Assembly (NCBI RefSeq): GCF_001440475.1 | Contig: NZ_LLYB01000071.1 | Location: forward strand, 1-40,954 | Source: Bradyrhizobium lablabi | GTDB lineage: Bacteria > Pseudomonadota > Alphaproteobacteria > Rhizobiales > Xanthobacteraceae | Length of the DNA stretch: 40,954 nt | Direction of reading: 5' to 3' | Shown: piece by piece, positions 1 to 9,376 of the stretch | How positions within the stretch are numbered: position 1 is the first letter of the stretch | Layout: every line of letters begins with the position of its first letter | Made by a program: the position numbers and the translations under genes | Notes under the pieces: model-generated | Database searches by the model: none | What the model was told of the DNA's origin: nothing | What the model saw: only the letters and a program-made list of their open reading frames with translations

Positions 1-398
1 CGCCGGTTGCCGTCGCGCCGCCACCGGTCGTCGCCCCGCCGCCGGTTGCCGTGGTCGCGGCCGCGCCACCGGCACTGCCGGTACCGGCTCAGCCGCAGGC
101 AGAGGTGGTGCGCAGCCTCGATTCGAGGGAAATCGCCGCCCTGATCAGGCGTGGCCAGGATTTGCTTGCCAGCGGTGACGTGCAGTCGGCGCGGCTGTTC
201 CTGATGCGTGGCGCGGAAGCGCAGAATGCGCGCGCCGCGCTGCTCGTCGGCAACACCTACGATCCGGCGCCGCTCAAGCAGCTCGGCGCCAGCGGCCTTG
301 CCGACGTCGCGCAGGCCCGCATGTGGTATCAGCGGGCCAAGGAATGGGGCGAACCCGACGCGCAGCGACAACTCGACGGACTCGCGTTCGCGCGCTGA
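1..398 (+). CDS. Sel1-repeat protein, C-terminal part (5' end outside window)
   Basis: The reading frame is already open at base 3 and ends with TGA at 396-398, so only about 130 C-terminal residues are seen. The first 35 or so are a Pro/Ala/Val-rich linker, encoded by DNA with an imperfect 39-bp period (the same 13 bases occur at 1-13 and 40-52). The rest is alpha-helical: ALIRRGQDLLASGDVQSARL, then a GAEAQNARAALLVG helix and ARMWYQRAKEWGEPDAQRQL, the usual look of Sel1/TPR repeats. Such modules mediate protein-protein contacts. A proline-rich linker before them suggests a periplasmic or membrane-anchored protein, but the N-terminus is missing. The specific partner or function cannot be told. 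Confidence 0.75.
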   Translation, partial: PVAVAPPPVVAPPPVAVVAAAPPALPVPAQPQAEVVRSLDSREIAALIRRGQDLLASGDVQSARLFLMRGAEAQNARAALLVGNTYDPAPLKQLGASGLADVAQARMWYQRAKEWGEPDAQRQLDGLAFAR

Positions 399-541
399 TC
401 CCGACGGGCGCGTCGCACGCGCCCGTCAATTGCAACCACCTTTGCCGATCGGTGACAGCGGCCGTTTTAATGGCCCGTTGCGTTCCGGCGTGGGCGAGGC
501 CTATTGGCGAAAGCCGCTGGGAAAGGTGGGCTTGCGCGTTG

Positions 542-1438
542 TCACCGCCCGCCGTTCATCTGCGCCACCATGAACTCGGTGAAGGCCTTGACGCGTGGCG
601 TGCGGTGACGGCCAGGCGCGGTCACGACGTGAACCGGAAACGGCTCGCTCAGATGGGTATCCTCCAGCAGCGGCACCAGCGCGCCCTCCTGTAACGCGCG
701 TGCGACCACGAAATCCGCCAGCCTTGCAACGCCGAGCCCTGCCACCGCGGCATCGAGCAGCAGGTCTGCATTGTCGCTTGTAAGGGTGCCCGAGATGGCG
801 AGCCGGTTGATGCCTTCGCTGGTGTGGAACGGCCATTGGTTGAACTGCGCAAAGCCGGTCAGCGTCAGGCAATTGTGCTGCAACAGATCGGCGGGCACGC
901 GCGGTGAACCGTATGTCTTCAGATAATGCGGGCTGGCGCAGATCAGGCGTCTGGCGTCGTGGAGCTTGCGCGCCACGAGGGTCGAGTCACCGAGCCATCC
1001 GGAGCGGATGGCGATGTCCACCTGTTCGGCAACGAGATCGATTTGCCGGTCCGAAACAAGCAGCTCGACGGTGATATCAGGATAACGGCCGAGGAAGAGC
1101 GGTAGCGCCGGCCCGAGGATCTGCTTGGCGTAGGTCGTTCCGACGCTGATCCGCAAATGGCCGCGCGGCGCCCGGCTTGCCGCCGTGACCTCGGCCTCCG
1201 CGGCCTCGATCGATGCGAGGATCTCGCGGCTGCGGGCGACGAACAGCTCCCCCTCGGCGGTCAAAACCAGACGGCGCGTGGTGCGCGTCAGCAGGCGAAC
1301 GCCGAGCCGATCCTCAATCCGGGTCACCAGCTTGGACAGCGCTGACGGTGTGATTCCGAGATCGCCCGCCGCCGCGGCGAAGCTGCCGCGTTCGATCACC
1401 CGCACAAAGGCATTCATTTCGTCCGAGGCGCTATTCAT
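542..1438 (-). CDS. LysR-family transcriptional regulator
   Basis: A 298-residue protein with an N-terminal winged helix-turn-helix (about residues 5-63: GSFAAAAGDLGITPSALSKL, then RLGVRLLTRTTRRLVLTAEG) and a substrate-binding domain from about residue 92 (GHLRISVGTTYAKQILGP) to the end. Length and layout are standard for LysR regulators, especially the CrgA/DsdC-like group in which the domain start reads 'G.LR...P..fg...l.P.l..F'. It faces away from a small gene at 1532. A TTTCAC-N7-GTGAAA dyad lies just upstream of its ATG (1446-1464), fitting autoregulation. The ligand cannot be inferred: neither neighbour is an obvious catabolic target. Confidence 0.93.
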   Translation of the reverse strand: MNSASDEMNAFVRVIERGSFAAAAGDLGITPSALSKLVTRIEDRLGVRLLTRTTRRLVLTAEGELFVARSREILASIEAAEAEVTAASRAPRGHLRISVGTTYAKQILGPALPLFLGRYPDITVELLVSDRQIDLVAEQVDIAIRSGWLGDSTLVARKLHDARRLICASPHYLKTYGSPRVPADLLQHNCLTLTGFAQFNQWPFHTSEGINRLAISGTLTSDNADLLLDAAVAGLGVARLADFVVARALQEGALVPLLEDTHLSEPFPVHVVTAPGRHRTPRVKAFTEFMVAQMNGGR

Positions 1439-1445
1439 GAATTTA

Positions 1446-1464
1446 TTTCACGAATGAAGTGAAA
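1446..1464. promoter_or_regulatory. Candidate LysR operator (inverted repeat)
   Basis: TTTCAC-N7-GTGAAA is a perfect 6-bp dyad centred 17 bp upstream of the lysR start codon, in the intergenic region shared with the divergent small gene. LysR proteins typically bind such dyads with a T-N11-A core and repress their own transcription. This is inferred from position and symmetry only. Confidence 0.45.
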
Positions 1465-1531
1465 ACATACGAGATTATCAGTTCCATGGAAAGGAATAGT
1501 TTTGTGGCATCAGGTCGTGGAGATCAGACAG

Positions 1532-1771
1532 ATGTCAGCACAAGAGATTTGGAAGAATGGCTCAAGGCGGTTCGCCAGCGGCGATGCGGTACTGCGCCAT
1601 CCCAACGGCAGCATCGATATCGGGGCCTATGCTGCGATCGCGCATCGCGAGCGCGCCGCGGCGCTGATGTCTTCGCTCTGGTCGGCGGTTCGGCCGATAC
1701 GCGATGTCTGGGCTGCTATCGCCGTGCGCCGCGCGCATCAACGAACCGCTGCCGGGAAACCCTGCGGCTGA
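1532..1771 (+). CDS. Small uncharacterised basic protein
   Basis: A 79-residue reading frame begins at ATG 1532, preceded by GGAG at 1519-1522, which favours this start over the in-frame ATG at 1502. The product starts MSAQEIWKNGSRRF. It has a central segment NGSIDIGAYAAIAHRERAAA followed by an amphipathic helix (LWSAVRPIRDVWAAIAVRRA). Small proteins with an 'ID..AY...A...RA' helix and an Arg-rich tail are common in Rhizobiales (RSP_7527/DUF1127-like). That assignment is by general resemblance only. It diverges from lysR and may be its target. No function can be assigned. Confidence 0.6.
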   Translation: MSAQEIWKNGSRRFASGDAVLRHPNGSIDIGAYAAIAHRERAAALMSSLWSAVRPIRDVWAAIAVRRAHQRTAAGKPCG

Positions 1772-1837
1772 TCTCGGGAAAGGGGCGGCGCGTGGCGCCG
1801 TTGCGTGAAGCTACCCGAAAATTCCGAACGTCCAGAC

Positions 1838-1873
1838 CGATATGCCGGCGTGCGATCTCACGCCGGCATATCG
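1838..1873. terminator. Perfect 15-bp hairpin between convergent genes
   Basis: A 15-bp perfect stem (1838-1852 with 1859-1873) and a 6-nt loop lie 37 bp downstream of the acyl-CoA synthetase stop on the minus strand and 66 bp downstream of the small plus-strand gene. There is no U-run on either side, so it may be a weak or Rho-assisted bidirectional terminator, or a REP-like palindrome. Confidence 0.45.
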
Positions 1874-1878
1874 TTCGA

Positions 1879-1900
1879 GTCCCTCCCGTCGGGGAGGGAC
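1879..1900. terminator. Second hairpin of tandem pair, next to acyl-CoA synthetase stop
   Basis: GTCCCTCCC (1879-1887) and GGGAGGGAC (1892-1900) form a 9-bp G+C-rich stem with a tetraloop, 9 bp past the minus-strand stop at 1910. It is the first structure met by transcripts from the synthetase gene. It lacks a clear U-run. Confidence 0.45.
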
Positions 1901-1909
1901 AGCATTTGT

Positions 1910-3538
<1,629 letters not shown>

Positions 3539-3624
3539 ACGCACGTCCCTCCGATGGTATTGTTTGTTGCCGCACGATCCGCCGATGATACGGCCGGATC
3601 GATGGGTGGGTTCATGGAATTGAG

Positions 3625-4788
3625 ATGAACTTTACCGTGCGGAAAGCAAGCCGAAAATGGGCTATTGGCGCCTTTGGCCGCAGTGGGGCGGTAATGGTTA
3701 CCGTTGCCGTGGCGGCGCTCCTGCTTGGCATGCCAAGCGAGCCGGCGCAGGCCAGGAAAGCATCCCGCACGGTGTGGGACGATCTGTTCAGGGTGCCCCC
3801 GTCAAAACCGCGGGCGACGGGGCACCGCGCGGCGGCCGTGCCCTTGCCAAGGCCGCGCCCGGCCGAGGCGCCGTCGGACGAGCGTGACGAGCCCGACAAG
3901 GAGCAGCAGGCGTCTCCCCCGAACGGCAAGCCCGGTCCCCCGAACGGCAAGCCCGGCGAGCAGGCCGCGCCCGCGCCGCAGCCCACGCCACAGCCGTCCG
4001 CGTGTCGGCTGGCGCTGACCGACGCCATCGCGATTGCCCCCAGCATCCCCGATATCAAGGGCGCCGGCGGCTGCGGGGGCGAGGACCTGGTGCGGCTGGA
4101 GGCGATCGTGCTGCCGGACAGCCGGCGGGTCTCGGTGAAGCCTGCGGCGGTCCTGCGCTGTACCATGGCATCCGCACTGGCCGACTGGATCCGCAAGGAC
4201 ATCGCGCCGCTGGCGGAGCGTCTCGGCAGCGCGATTTCCGATATCGATAATTTCGATTCGTTCGAGTGCCGGGGCCGTAACCGCATTGTCGGCGCCAAAC
4301 TCTCCGAACACGGCCGCGCCAACGCGCTCGACGTGCGCGGCTTCAAGCTCGCCGACGGCACCTTCATCTCGCTGACCGACCGCACCGTGCCGCGGGGATT
4401 GCGCGAGAGCGTGCTGCGCTCCGCCTGCACGCGATTCCCGACCGTGCTCGGCCCGGGCTCGGACTGGTACCATGAGGACCATATCCATCTCGATCTGATG
4501 GAGCGGCGCGGCAATTACCGGATCTGCCAATGGGACGTCTGGGACCCGCTGCCGCCGAAAGCGCCGCTATTGCCGGCCGAGCGGCCCGAGGAAGCGCCGC
4601 CGCGCGAGGTCGCCGAAGACGCCAAACCGCATGCCGGCAAATCTGATGCCGGCAAGTCCGATACTGGCAAGTCCGATGCCAGCAAGTCCGATGCTGAAAA
4701 ATCAGATGCCGAGAGGCCGGATGAGGCCGAGCCGCCGCGCGAGCAGAAGCCCGCAAAGAAAAAGCGCCGGCAAAACCGGCGCTCTTGA
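3625..4788 (+). CDS. Extensin-like secreted protein
   Basis: A 387-residue protein. A long N-terminal signal or anchor segment (hydrophobic about 21-36, AVMVTVAVAALLLGMP, then PAQA) leads to a Pro/Lys-rich linker (about 55-125) containing two PNGKPG units. The extensin-like C-terminal domain follows (about 127-305: CRLALTDAIAIA, LSEHGRANALDVRGF, DWYHEDHIHLDL). That domain has the His/Asp pattern of M15/LAS-type metallopeptidases (SEHGRANALD, HEDHIHLD), so it may act on peptidoglycan; this is inference. The C-terminus is a lysine-rich tail with six 5-residue units (KSDAG-like, coded at 4633-4722). It probably works in the periplasm or cell wall. Its last codons hold the minus-strand terminator of the convergent transpeptidase gene. 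Confidence 0.88.
   Translation: MNFTVRKASRKWAIGAFGRSGAVMVTVAVAALLLGMPSEPAQARKASRTVWDDLFRVPPSKPRATGHRAAAVPLPRPRPAEAPSDERDEPDKEQQASPPNGKPGPPNGKPGEQAAPAPQPTPQPSACRLALTDAIAIAPSIPDIKGAGGCGGEDLVRLEAIVLPDSRRVSVKPAAVLRCTMASALADWIRKDIAPLAERLGSAISDIDNFDSFECRGRNRIVGAKLSEHGRANALDVRGFKLADGTFISLTDRTVPRGLRESVLRSACTRFPTVLGPGSDWYHEDHIHLDLMERRGNYRICQWDVWDPLPPKAPLLPAERPEEAPPREVAEDAKPHAGKSDAGKSDTGKSDASKSDAEKSDAERPDEAEPPREQKPAKKKRRQNRRS
4633..4722 (+). repeat. In-frame 15-bp tandem repeat (KSDAG-type units)
   Basis: Six consecutive 15-bp units encode A-G-K-S-D, A-G-K-S-D, T-G-K-S-D, A-S-K-S-D, A-E-K-S-D and A-E-R-P-D inside the extensin-like gene. Being a multiple of three, the array can change copy number without breaking the frame. 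Late units have diverged, so it is not freshly expanded. Confidence 0.85.
4753..4783 (-). terminator. Intrinsic terminator for L,D-transpeptidase gene, inside extensin CDS
   Basis: AGCGCCGG (4763-4770) and CCGGCGCT (4776-4783) form an 8-bp stem with loop CAAAA. On the minus strand it is followed directly by TTTTTCTTTG, a classic U-tract. It sits 32 bp beyond the transpeptidase stop and lies wholly within the last codons of the convergent extensin-like gene. Confidence 0.85.
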
Positions 4789-4814
4789 AATGTGATGGCT
4801 GTGACGATGCCGGT

Positions 4815-5504
4815 CTATTGTGGCATCGGGCCGCCGGCGCCGCCACCCTGCAGCGCCATCTTGGAATTGTACGGCGAGTCACCCTGCTTGGGGTCCAGCA
4901 CGACGACGACCGTACCCTGCTTCACCCGGCTGTAGAGATCGATGACGTCCTCATTGGTCATGCGGATGCAGCCCGAGGAGATCGAGGCGCCGATATATTC
5001 CGGCTGATTGGTGCCGTGAATGCGGAACAGCGTGTCGCGGTTGCCCTGGTAAAGGTAGAGCGCGCGGGCGCCGAGCGGGTTGTCGACGCCGCCGGGCACG
5101 GAGGCCGGCAGGCCTTCGATGCGCTTGTGGATGTCGGCGGTCGGCGTCCATTTCGGCCACTCGGCCATGTTGCCGACCTTGGCGATACCGGAGAAGGCGA
5201 GCGCTTCCTCGCCGACGGTGACGCCATAGCGGATCGCCTTGCCGCCGTCCTGGACGAGATAGAGATAATGGTTATCGGAATCGACGACGATCGTGCCGGG
5301 CAGTTCTTTGCGGTGATAATCGACAATGGCGCGGCGGAACGGCTCCGCCGGCGGAACAGCGGCGTAGCGCGCCTTGGCGAGCTGAGCCTTGTCATTCGGC
5401 TTGAGGGTGGCTTCAGGGGCGGCCTGATAGGTAGTTGCCGGCATACAGCCGGACAATGCAAGGCCAGCAGCGAGCAACCCCAGGACTACTTTCAACGACG
5501 ACAT
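4815..5504 (-). CDS. L,D-transpeptidase lipoprotein (ErfK/YbiS/YcfS/YnhG family)
   Basis: A 229-residue lipoprotein. The signal peptide ends in lipobox LALSGC (Cys20). The YkuD catalytic domain spans about 70-205 with HGTN (His163) and SSGCIRM (nucleophile Cys179), the HxxN...SxGC(I/V)R(M/L) signature. It should make 3-3 peptidoglycan cross-links, or attach proteins to peptidoglycan, in the periplasm. ATG 5504 is chosen because GGAAG lies 6 nt upstream and the lipoprotein signal begins here. A longer in-frame start at 5612 would put a polar, Cys-rich stretch before the signal. It is convergent with the extensin-like gene and ends in the terminator at 4753-4783. Confidence 0.93.
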   Translation of the reverse strand: MSSLKVVLGLLAAGLALSGCMPATTYQAAPEATLKPNDKAQLAKARYAAVPPAEPFRRAIVDYHRKELPGTIVVDSDNHYLYLVQDGGKAIRYGVTVGEEALAFSGIAKVGNMAEWPKWTPTADIHKRIEGLPASVPGGVDNPLGARALYLYQGNRDTLFRIHGTNQPEYIGASISSGCIRMTNEDVIDLYSRVKQGTVVVVLDPKQGDSPYNSKMALQGGGAGGPMPQ

Positions 5505-5895
5505 GGCACACTTCCAATCGAAAGTCTGGCGTTCGCAGCAACAATCTTGCGCCTTAAACGCGACGATTCCATTAATTTCATTATCCGCAAAAAGTGGCTG
5601 ATGTGCCAGCATTTGCGCGCCCGTTCTGCGCTGCGGAAGGCCAGCTGTGGCTTTTATGCCGCAAATTTTGCGACTTCCGGTTGTTTGTCAGGCAGGGGCT
5701 GCGCCACGGCCGAATTGGGGCCGCACAGGCGCCGCCCCATTGCCATAAATGTGGACCGGCGGTTAATGCGCGGGTCATGAAGCGCTTGCCAGAATCGGGT
5801 TTAGTGCCGCTGGGTTAGCCATGGCGTTTTGAAGCGACGTGGGTATTGGTTCGCGTGAAGAAGAACGGGCCGCCGCCCCAGTTCCGGAGTTGCCC
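5505..5895. other. 391-bp divergent intergenic region
   Basis: This separates the minus-strand transpeptidase gene from the plus-strand corA-like gene, so it must hold promoters for both. I see a short palindrome CGCAAATTTTGCG at 5660-5672 in a locally A+T-rich patch (possible operator or promoter element). There is no RNA gene. Short open frames of 60-75 codons on both strands lack ribosome sites and recognisable sequence. Confidence 0.5.
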
Positions 5896-6873
5896 ATGTT
5901 TTCGGTGTTTGTTCCCTTCGGTGCCTCCCTCAAGAAGCTCCCGGCCATGGACCCGTCGGCGTTGCCGGACAATGCGGTCTGGATCGATCTGGTCAAGCCG
6001 ACCATGGAGGAGGACCGCGCGGTCGAGCGGCTGGCCGGGATCGCGGTGCCGACCCGGGAGGACATGCAGGAGATCGAGATTTCCAGCCGGCTCTATATCG
6101 AGAACGGCGCCCGCTACATGACGGCGACGTTGATGTGCCAGTCCGACACCGATGCGCCGAAGACCACGGCTGTAACCTTCATCCTGGCCGGTCACCGCCT
6201 GGTCACCGTGCGCTACGACGAGCCAAAGCCGTTTGCCCTGGTCGAGCACAAGCTGGCGCGCTCGTGCATGCCGGGCATCTCGGGCGAGATGGTGCTGATG
6301 GAACTTCTCGACGCGGTGATCGACCGCTGCGCCGACATTCTGGAGCGTGCCGGCGCCGAGGTCGACCAAGTCTCGCACGACATCTTCGAACCCGAAAGCG
6401 CGCGCCATGGCCAGGCCAAGCGATATTCGCAGATCCTGATCGCGATCGGGCGCAAGGGCGACCTAGTCTCCAAGATCCGCGAGAGCCTGGTCTCGATCGG
6501 CCGCGTCGTCACCTTCCTGTCGGCGGTGGTGGAGGGCGTCAAATGGTCCAAGGACATGCGCGAGCAGCTCAAGACCATGCAGCGTGACGTCGGTTCCCTG
6601 ACCGACCACGCGTCCTACCTCTCCAACAAGATCACCTTCACGCTCGACGCCATGCTCGGCGTGGTCAATCTCGAGCAGAACAACATCATCAAGCTGTTCT
6701 CGGTGATGGCTGTTGTGTTGATGCCGCCGACGCTGATCGCCTCGATCTACGGCATGAACTTCAAGGCGATGCCGGAACTCGAATGGGCGCACGGTTATCC
6801 GATGGCGCTGTTCATGATGCTCATGGCAGCCGTGCTGCCGTACTTTCTCTTCAAGTGGAAGAAGTGGCTGTAG
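5896..6873 (+). CDS. CorA-family divalent cation (Mg2+/Co2+) transporter
   Basis: A 325-residue CorA-family channel: a long soluble N-terminal region (about 1-264) and two C-terminal membrane helices (about 266-285 and 302-320). The signature YGMNF is at 285-289, at the end of the first helix, followed by MPE in the periplasmic loop, as in CorA. The basic C-terminus (KWKKWL) is typical. Pentameric uptake of Mg2+, Co2+ or Ni2+ down the membrane potential is the family role. The chosen ATG has GGAG at 5886-5889, 6 nt upstream; an in-frame GTG at 5839 has no such site. It is apparently monocistronic. Confidence 0.93.
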   Translation: MFSVFVPFGASLKKLPAMDPSALPDNAVWIDLVKPTMEEDRAVERLAGIAVPTREDMQEIEISSRLYIENGARYMTATLMCQSDTDAPKTTAVTFILAGHRLVTVRYDEPKPFALVEHKLARSCMPGISGEMVLMELLDAVIDRCADILERAGAEVDQVSHDIFEPESARHGQAKRYSQILIAIGRKGDLVSKIRESLVSIGRVVTFLSAVVEGVKWSKDMREQLKTMQRDVGSLTDHASYLSNKITFTLDAMLGVVNLEQNNIIKLFSVMAVVLMPPTLIASIYGMNFKAMPELEWAHGYPMALFMMLMAAVLPYFLFKWKKWL

Positions 6874-6918
6874 CGCAGCAGTTCCCTGCGGTTCCACACG
6901 TGCGAAGACCGACTCAAT

Positions 6919-6944
6919 TCCACCGCTAAAATTTGAGCGGTGGA
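6919..6944. terminator. Hairpin downstream of corA-like gene
   Basis: TCCACCGCT (6919-6927) pairs perfectly with AGCGGTGGA (6936-6944) around an A/T-rich 8-nt loop, 45 bp after the corA-like stop. No U-run follows, so it may be a transcript 3'-end stabiliser or a weak terminator. Confidence 0.4.
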
Positions 6945-7002
6945 CTGAACGAATGGTCGAAACTTGTCTGCGATAACGTGCGTCTCAAGCCGCGAGGATC
7001 CC

Positions 7003-7221
7003 ATGGTTGAGAAACTCATAATGTCGCCGCGTAACGTCATCGAGCTGGCGCGCTATCAGCAGAGCCGCAGCGTTGGCAAAGTGCAGGCGTTCTCGACGCG
7101 GCTTTGCCGGTACTGCGGCGCGGCGCTGGCGGACGGCGAGAACGAAGACGAGTGTTCGAGCACGTTCAATATCGCAGCGGCTGCTCCACGCGTGGCGCAG
7201 CTAAAATTGCGCGCGGAGTGA
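7003..7221 (+). CDS. Small conserved-type protein with Cys pair
   Basis: A 72-residue protein starting MVEKLIMSPRNVIELARYQQ, with a cysteine cluster RLCRYCGAALADGENEDECS in the middle. CxxC plus a third Cys looks like half a zinc ribbon. Proteins of this form (a helical 'ARYQQSRS' lead and a C(R)xCG motif) recur in Bradyrhizobium from memory, without known function. The start is set by GAGG at 6994-6997, 5 nt before the ATG. It follows corA by 129 bp with a hairpin between, so it is probably transcribed separately. Confidence 0.65.
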   Translation: MVEKLIMSPRNVIELARYQQSRSVGKVQAFSTRLCRYCGAALADGENEDECSSTFNIAAAAPRVAQLKLRAE

Positions 7222-7243
7222 ACGGCAAGTCGCGAACGAAGAA

Positions 7244-7342
7244 CCTCATCCTGAGGAGCCGCGAAGCGGCGTCTCGAAGAATGAAGGCCCCAGTCGGGGC
7301 CACATGGTTCGAGACGGCGCTTCGCGCCTCCTCACCATGAGG
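7244..7342. repeat. Dispersed palindromic element (about 100 bp)
   Basis: 35-nt arms at 7244-7278 and 7308-7342 are complementary at 31 of 35 positions. Between them lies a second perfect hairpin, GGCCCC-AGTC-GGGGCC (7286-7301). The arms also contain small self-complementary pieces (GCCGCGAAGCGGC), giving a cruciform or multi-hairpin fold. Text such as CCTCATCCTGAGGAG and CGTCTCGAA recurs in Bradyrhizobium intergenic regions. It separates the small Cys protein gene from the convergent SDR gene. Confidence 0.8.
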
Positions 7343-7366
7343 GTTTGATGATTGTAATCACATCCC

Positions 7367-8119
7367 CTAAACGTGCTGGCCGCCGTTGATGTGGATCTCG
7401 GCGCCGTTCACATACGAACTGGTTTCCGTACACAGCACATAGATGATCTTGGCGACTTCGTCCGGCGTGCCGAGGCGATGCATCGGAATCTGCTGGTCGA
7501 CGATCTTCTCGGTGCCCGGCGACAGGATCGAGGTGTCGATCTCGCCCGGTGCGATCGCGTTGACGCGCACGCCGACGCGGCCGAAGTCGGACGCCATCTC
7601 GCGCGTCAGCGCGGCGAGTGCGGCCTTCGACGTCGCATAGGCCGCACCCGCGAACGGGTGCACGCGCGAGCCCGCGATCGAGGTGACGTTCACCACGGCG
7701 CCCCTGGCGTGTTTCAATTCCTCGATCAACCCGCGCGCGATCATGATCGGCGCGAAGAAGTTGACGTGAAAGACGTGGCTCCAGGTCTCGATGTCGGTGT
7801 CCATGGTGCCCATCCGCCCGCCGCCCGGAGTCTTGGGCGAGATCGCCGCGTTGTTGACGAGTGCGTGCAACTCGTCGTTATCGAGCCGCCTGCGGATTTC
7901 CGAAATCGCGCGCACGGTGTCGTCGTGGCTGCCGAGATCGACCTCGATGTGATCCTCAGGTCCCGCGCCCCACGGGCAGACTTCCGGGAAGGCATGCCGC
8001 GAGCAGGTGATGACGCGCCAGCCGGCGGAGGAAAACCGGATCGCGGTGGCATGGCCGATGCCGCGGCTGGCACCGGTCAGAAGCAGCGTGCGCCGTGGCG
8101 CATTGGATGAAGCGGGCAT
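7367..8119 (-). CDS. SDR-family NAD(P)-dependent oxidoreductase
   Basis: A 250-residue classical short-chain dehydrogenase/reductase. The Rossmann motif TGASRGIG is at 15-22, NNAA at 89-92, and the catalytic Ser147, Tyr161 and Lys165 are in VTSIAGS and YATSK. The C-terminal INGGQHV is the usual ending. Likely an alcohol/ketone oxidoreductase in the cytoplasm; the substrate is unknown. The region after the cofactor motif (SRHAFPEVCPWGAGPEDHIE) is longer than in FabG, so it is not the fatty-acid reductase itself. It is 40 bp downstream of pdxH on the same strand and may be co-transcribed with it. Confidence 0.92.
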   Translation of the reverse strand: MPASSNAPRRTLLLTGASRGIGHATAIRFSSAGWRVITCSRHAFPEVCPWGAGPEDHIEVDLGSHDDTVRAISEIRRRLDNDELHALVNNAAISPKTPGGGRMGTMDTDIETWSHVFHVNFFAPIMIARGLIEELKHARGAVVNVTSIAGSRVHPFAGAAYATSKAALAALTREMASDFGRVGVRVNAIAPGEIDTSILSPGTEKIVDQQIPMHRLGTPDEVAKIIYVLCTETSSYVNGAEIHINGGQHV

Positions 8120-8159
8120 GCAGGTCTTTCAACTTTGAACGTCGTCGCGTGCGTTGGCG

Positions 8160-8801
8160 TCAGGGATACAGTCGCACCTTGCTCCAGGCTTGTGACGGCG
8201 CATCGCGGCGGAATTCGATGCGGTCGTGCAGACGGAACGGGCGGTCGTGCCAGAATTCGAAGCGGGAAGGCGCAATGCGCCAGCCGCTCCAGCCCGGCGG
8301 GCGCGGCACGTCGCCGATCATGTATTTGGCGGCGACCAGCGCGATCGCCTGCTCGAAGGCAAAGCGGCTTTCCAGCGGCTGCGATTGCTTGCTGGCCCAG
8401 GCGCCGATCTGCGCCTGCTTCGGCCGCGTCGCGAAATAGGCGTCGGCTTCCTCATCCGTCACCGGCGACACGTTGCCGCGGATGCGCACCTGACGGCGCA
8501 GCGACTTCCAGTGAAATAGTAAAGCGGCCTTAGGATTTGCGGCGAGTTCGCGGCCTTTCTGACTGGCGATGTGGCTGTAGAACACGAAACCATCCGCGTC
8601 ATAGCCCTTCATCAGCACCATCCGGACATCCGGCAGCCCGTCCGCATCGACGGTTGCCAGCGCCATGGCGTTGGGATCGTTCGGCTCGGACTTCACGGCT
8701 TCCGCAAACCACTCGGCGAACAGCGCAAACGGTTCCTCGGCCGAGGTAAAATCACCCGATGTTAACGGTGTCGGGTGTTTGATGGAGGTCGTGTCCGTCA
8801 T
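8160..8801 (-). CDS. pdxH: Pyridoxamine 5'-phosphate oxidase
   Basis: A 213-residue FMN enzyme that oxidises pyridoxine or pyridoxamine 5'-phosphate to pyridoxal 5'-phosphate. FMN/substrate motifs seen: RMVLMKGYD (from residue 60), [34 protein letters not shown] and the C-terminal RLYP (the family norm is R-L-x-P). Start ATG 8801 gives the normal length; an in-frame start at 8879 would add 26 residues of Arg-rich sequence without family character. It is divergent from the lipoprotein gene at 8921. The adjacent pdxH, dnaJ-like, phosphatase and aroC genes form a cluster I recall from several Rhizobiales. Confidence 0.94.
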   Translation of the reverse strand: MTDTTSIKHPTPLTSGDFTSAEEPFALFAEWFAEAVKSEPNDPNAMALATVDADGLPDVRMVLMKGYDADGFVFYSHIASQKGRELAANPKAALLFHWKSLRRQVRIRGNVSPVTDEEADAYFATRPKQAQIGAWASKQSQPLESRFAFEQAIALVAAKYMIGDVPRPPGWSGWRIAPSRFEFWHDRPFRLHDRIEFRRDAPSQAWSKVRLYP

Positions 8802-8920
8802 GTCAGGAGTCCCAGTTGCGTACCCTCGCGTCTCAGAGCGCGTTGCAGCCCCGATACGGGCTCGCCCTATATAGGGCATGGGGACGCGTTGGCCTATCGG
8901 CGATCGGGCCGAGGGGCGCC

Positions 8921-9322
8921 GTGGTGACGTTGATTTTGATCGGCCTCGGCTCGGGCGGCTGCAGCCTGTCGCGCCCGGATTCCTATGCCAGGATGGAAGC
9001 TGCCGACGTCACGGGCGCGCTGGGCAAGCAAGCGGCCGCGCCGACCGAGAGCGATCTTGCCTTTGCCCGCACCGCCGCTTCCGACGTGCTGACCAAGGGC
9101 GACAAGGATTCCAGCCAGCCTTGGGAGAATCCGGAGACTGGCGCACGGGGCTCGGTGACGCCGCTGTCGCAAGCCTATTCCGCCGAAGACGGCCGCACCT
9201 GCCGGGATTTTCTCGCGAGCTATGTCAACGGCCGCGCGGAGAGCTGGCTGCAGGGGGCAGCCTGCAAGGTCGGCCAGGGCCGATGGGAAATCCATACGAT
9301 CAAGCCCTGGACCAAGGGATAA
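8921..9322 (+). CDS. Surface-antigen-like lipoprotein
   Basis: About 133 residues. The start is GTG 8921 (or 8924): GAGGGG at 8911-8916 is correctly spaced, and the first residues then form a lipoprotein signal ([20 protein letters not shown], candidate lipidated Cys after GSGG). Earlier in-frame starts would precede the signal with polar residues. The C-terminal half ([42 protein letters not shown]) matches the RT0821/Lpp0805-type surface antigen domain with two conserved cysteines. Probably outer-membrane anchored; function unknown. It lies upstream of the dnaJ-like gene and divergent from pdxH. Confidence 0.8.
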   Translation: MVTLILIGLGSGGCSLSRPDSYARMEAADVTGALGKQAAAPTESDLAFARTAASDVLTKGDKDSSQPWENPETGARGSVTPLSQAYSAEDGRTCRDFLASYVNGRAESWLQGAACKVGQGRWEIHTIKPWTKG

Positions 9323-9376
9323 GCCCAAGCTTTATCGGGCGGCGCTATTGAGTGAGCTGATTGAGTGGCCTGGGCT

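Noticed and set aside
5581..5818. Short open frames on both strands in the transpeptidase/corA gap
   Set aside because: No ribosome sites or recognisable sequence; the region is better explained as divergent promoters.
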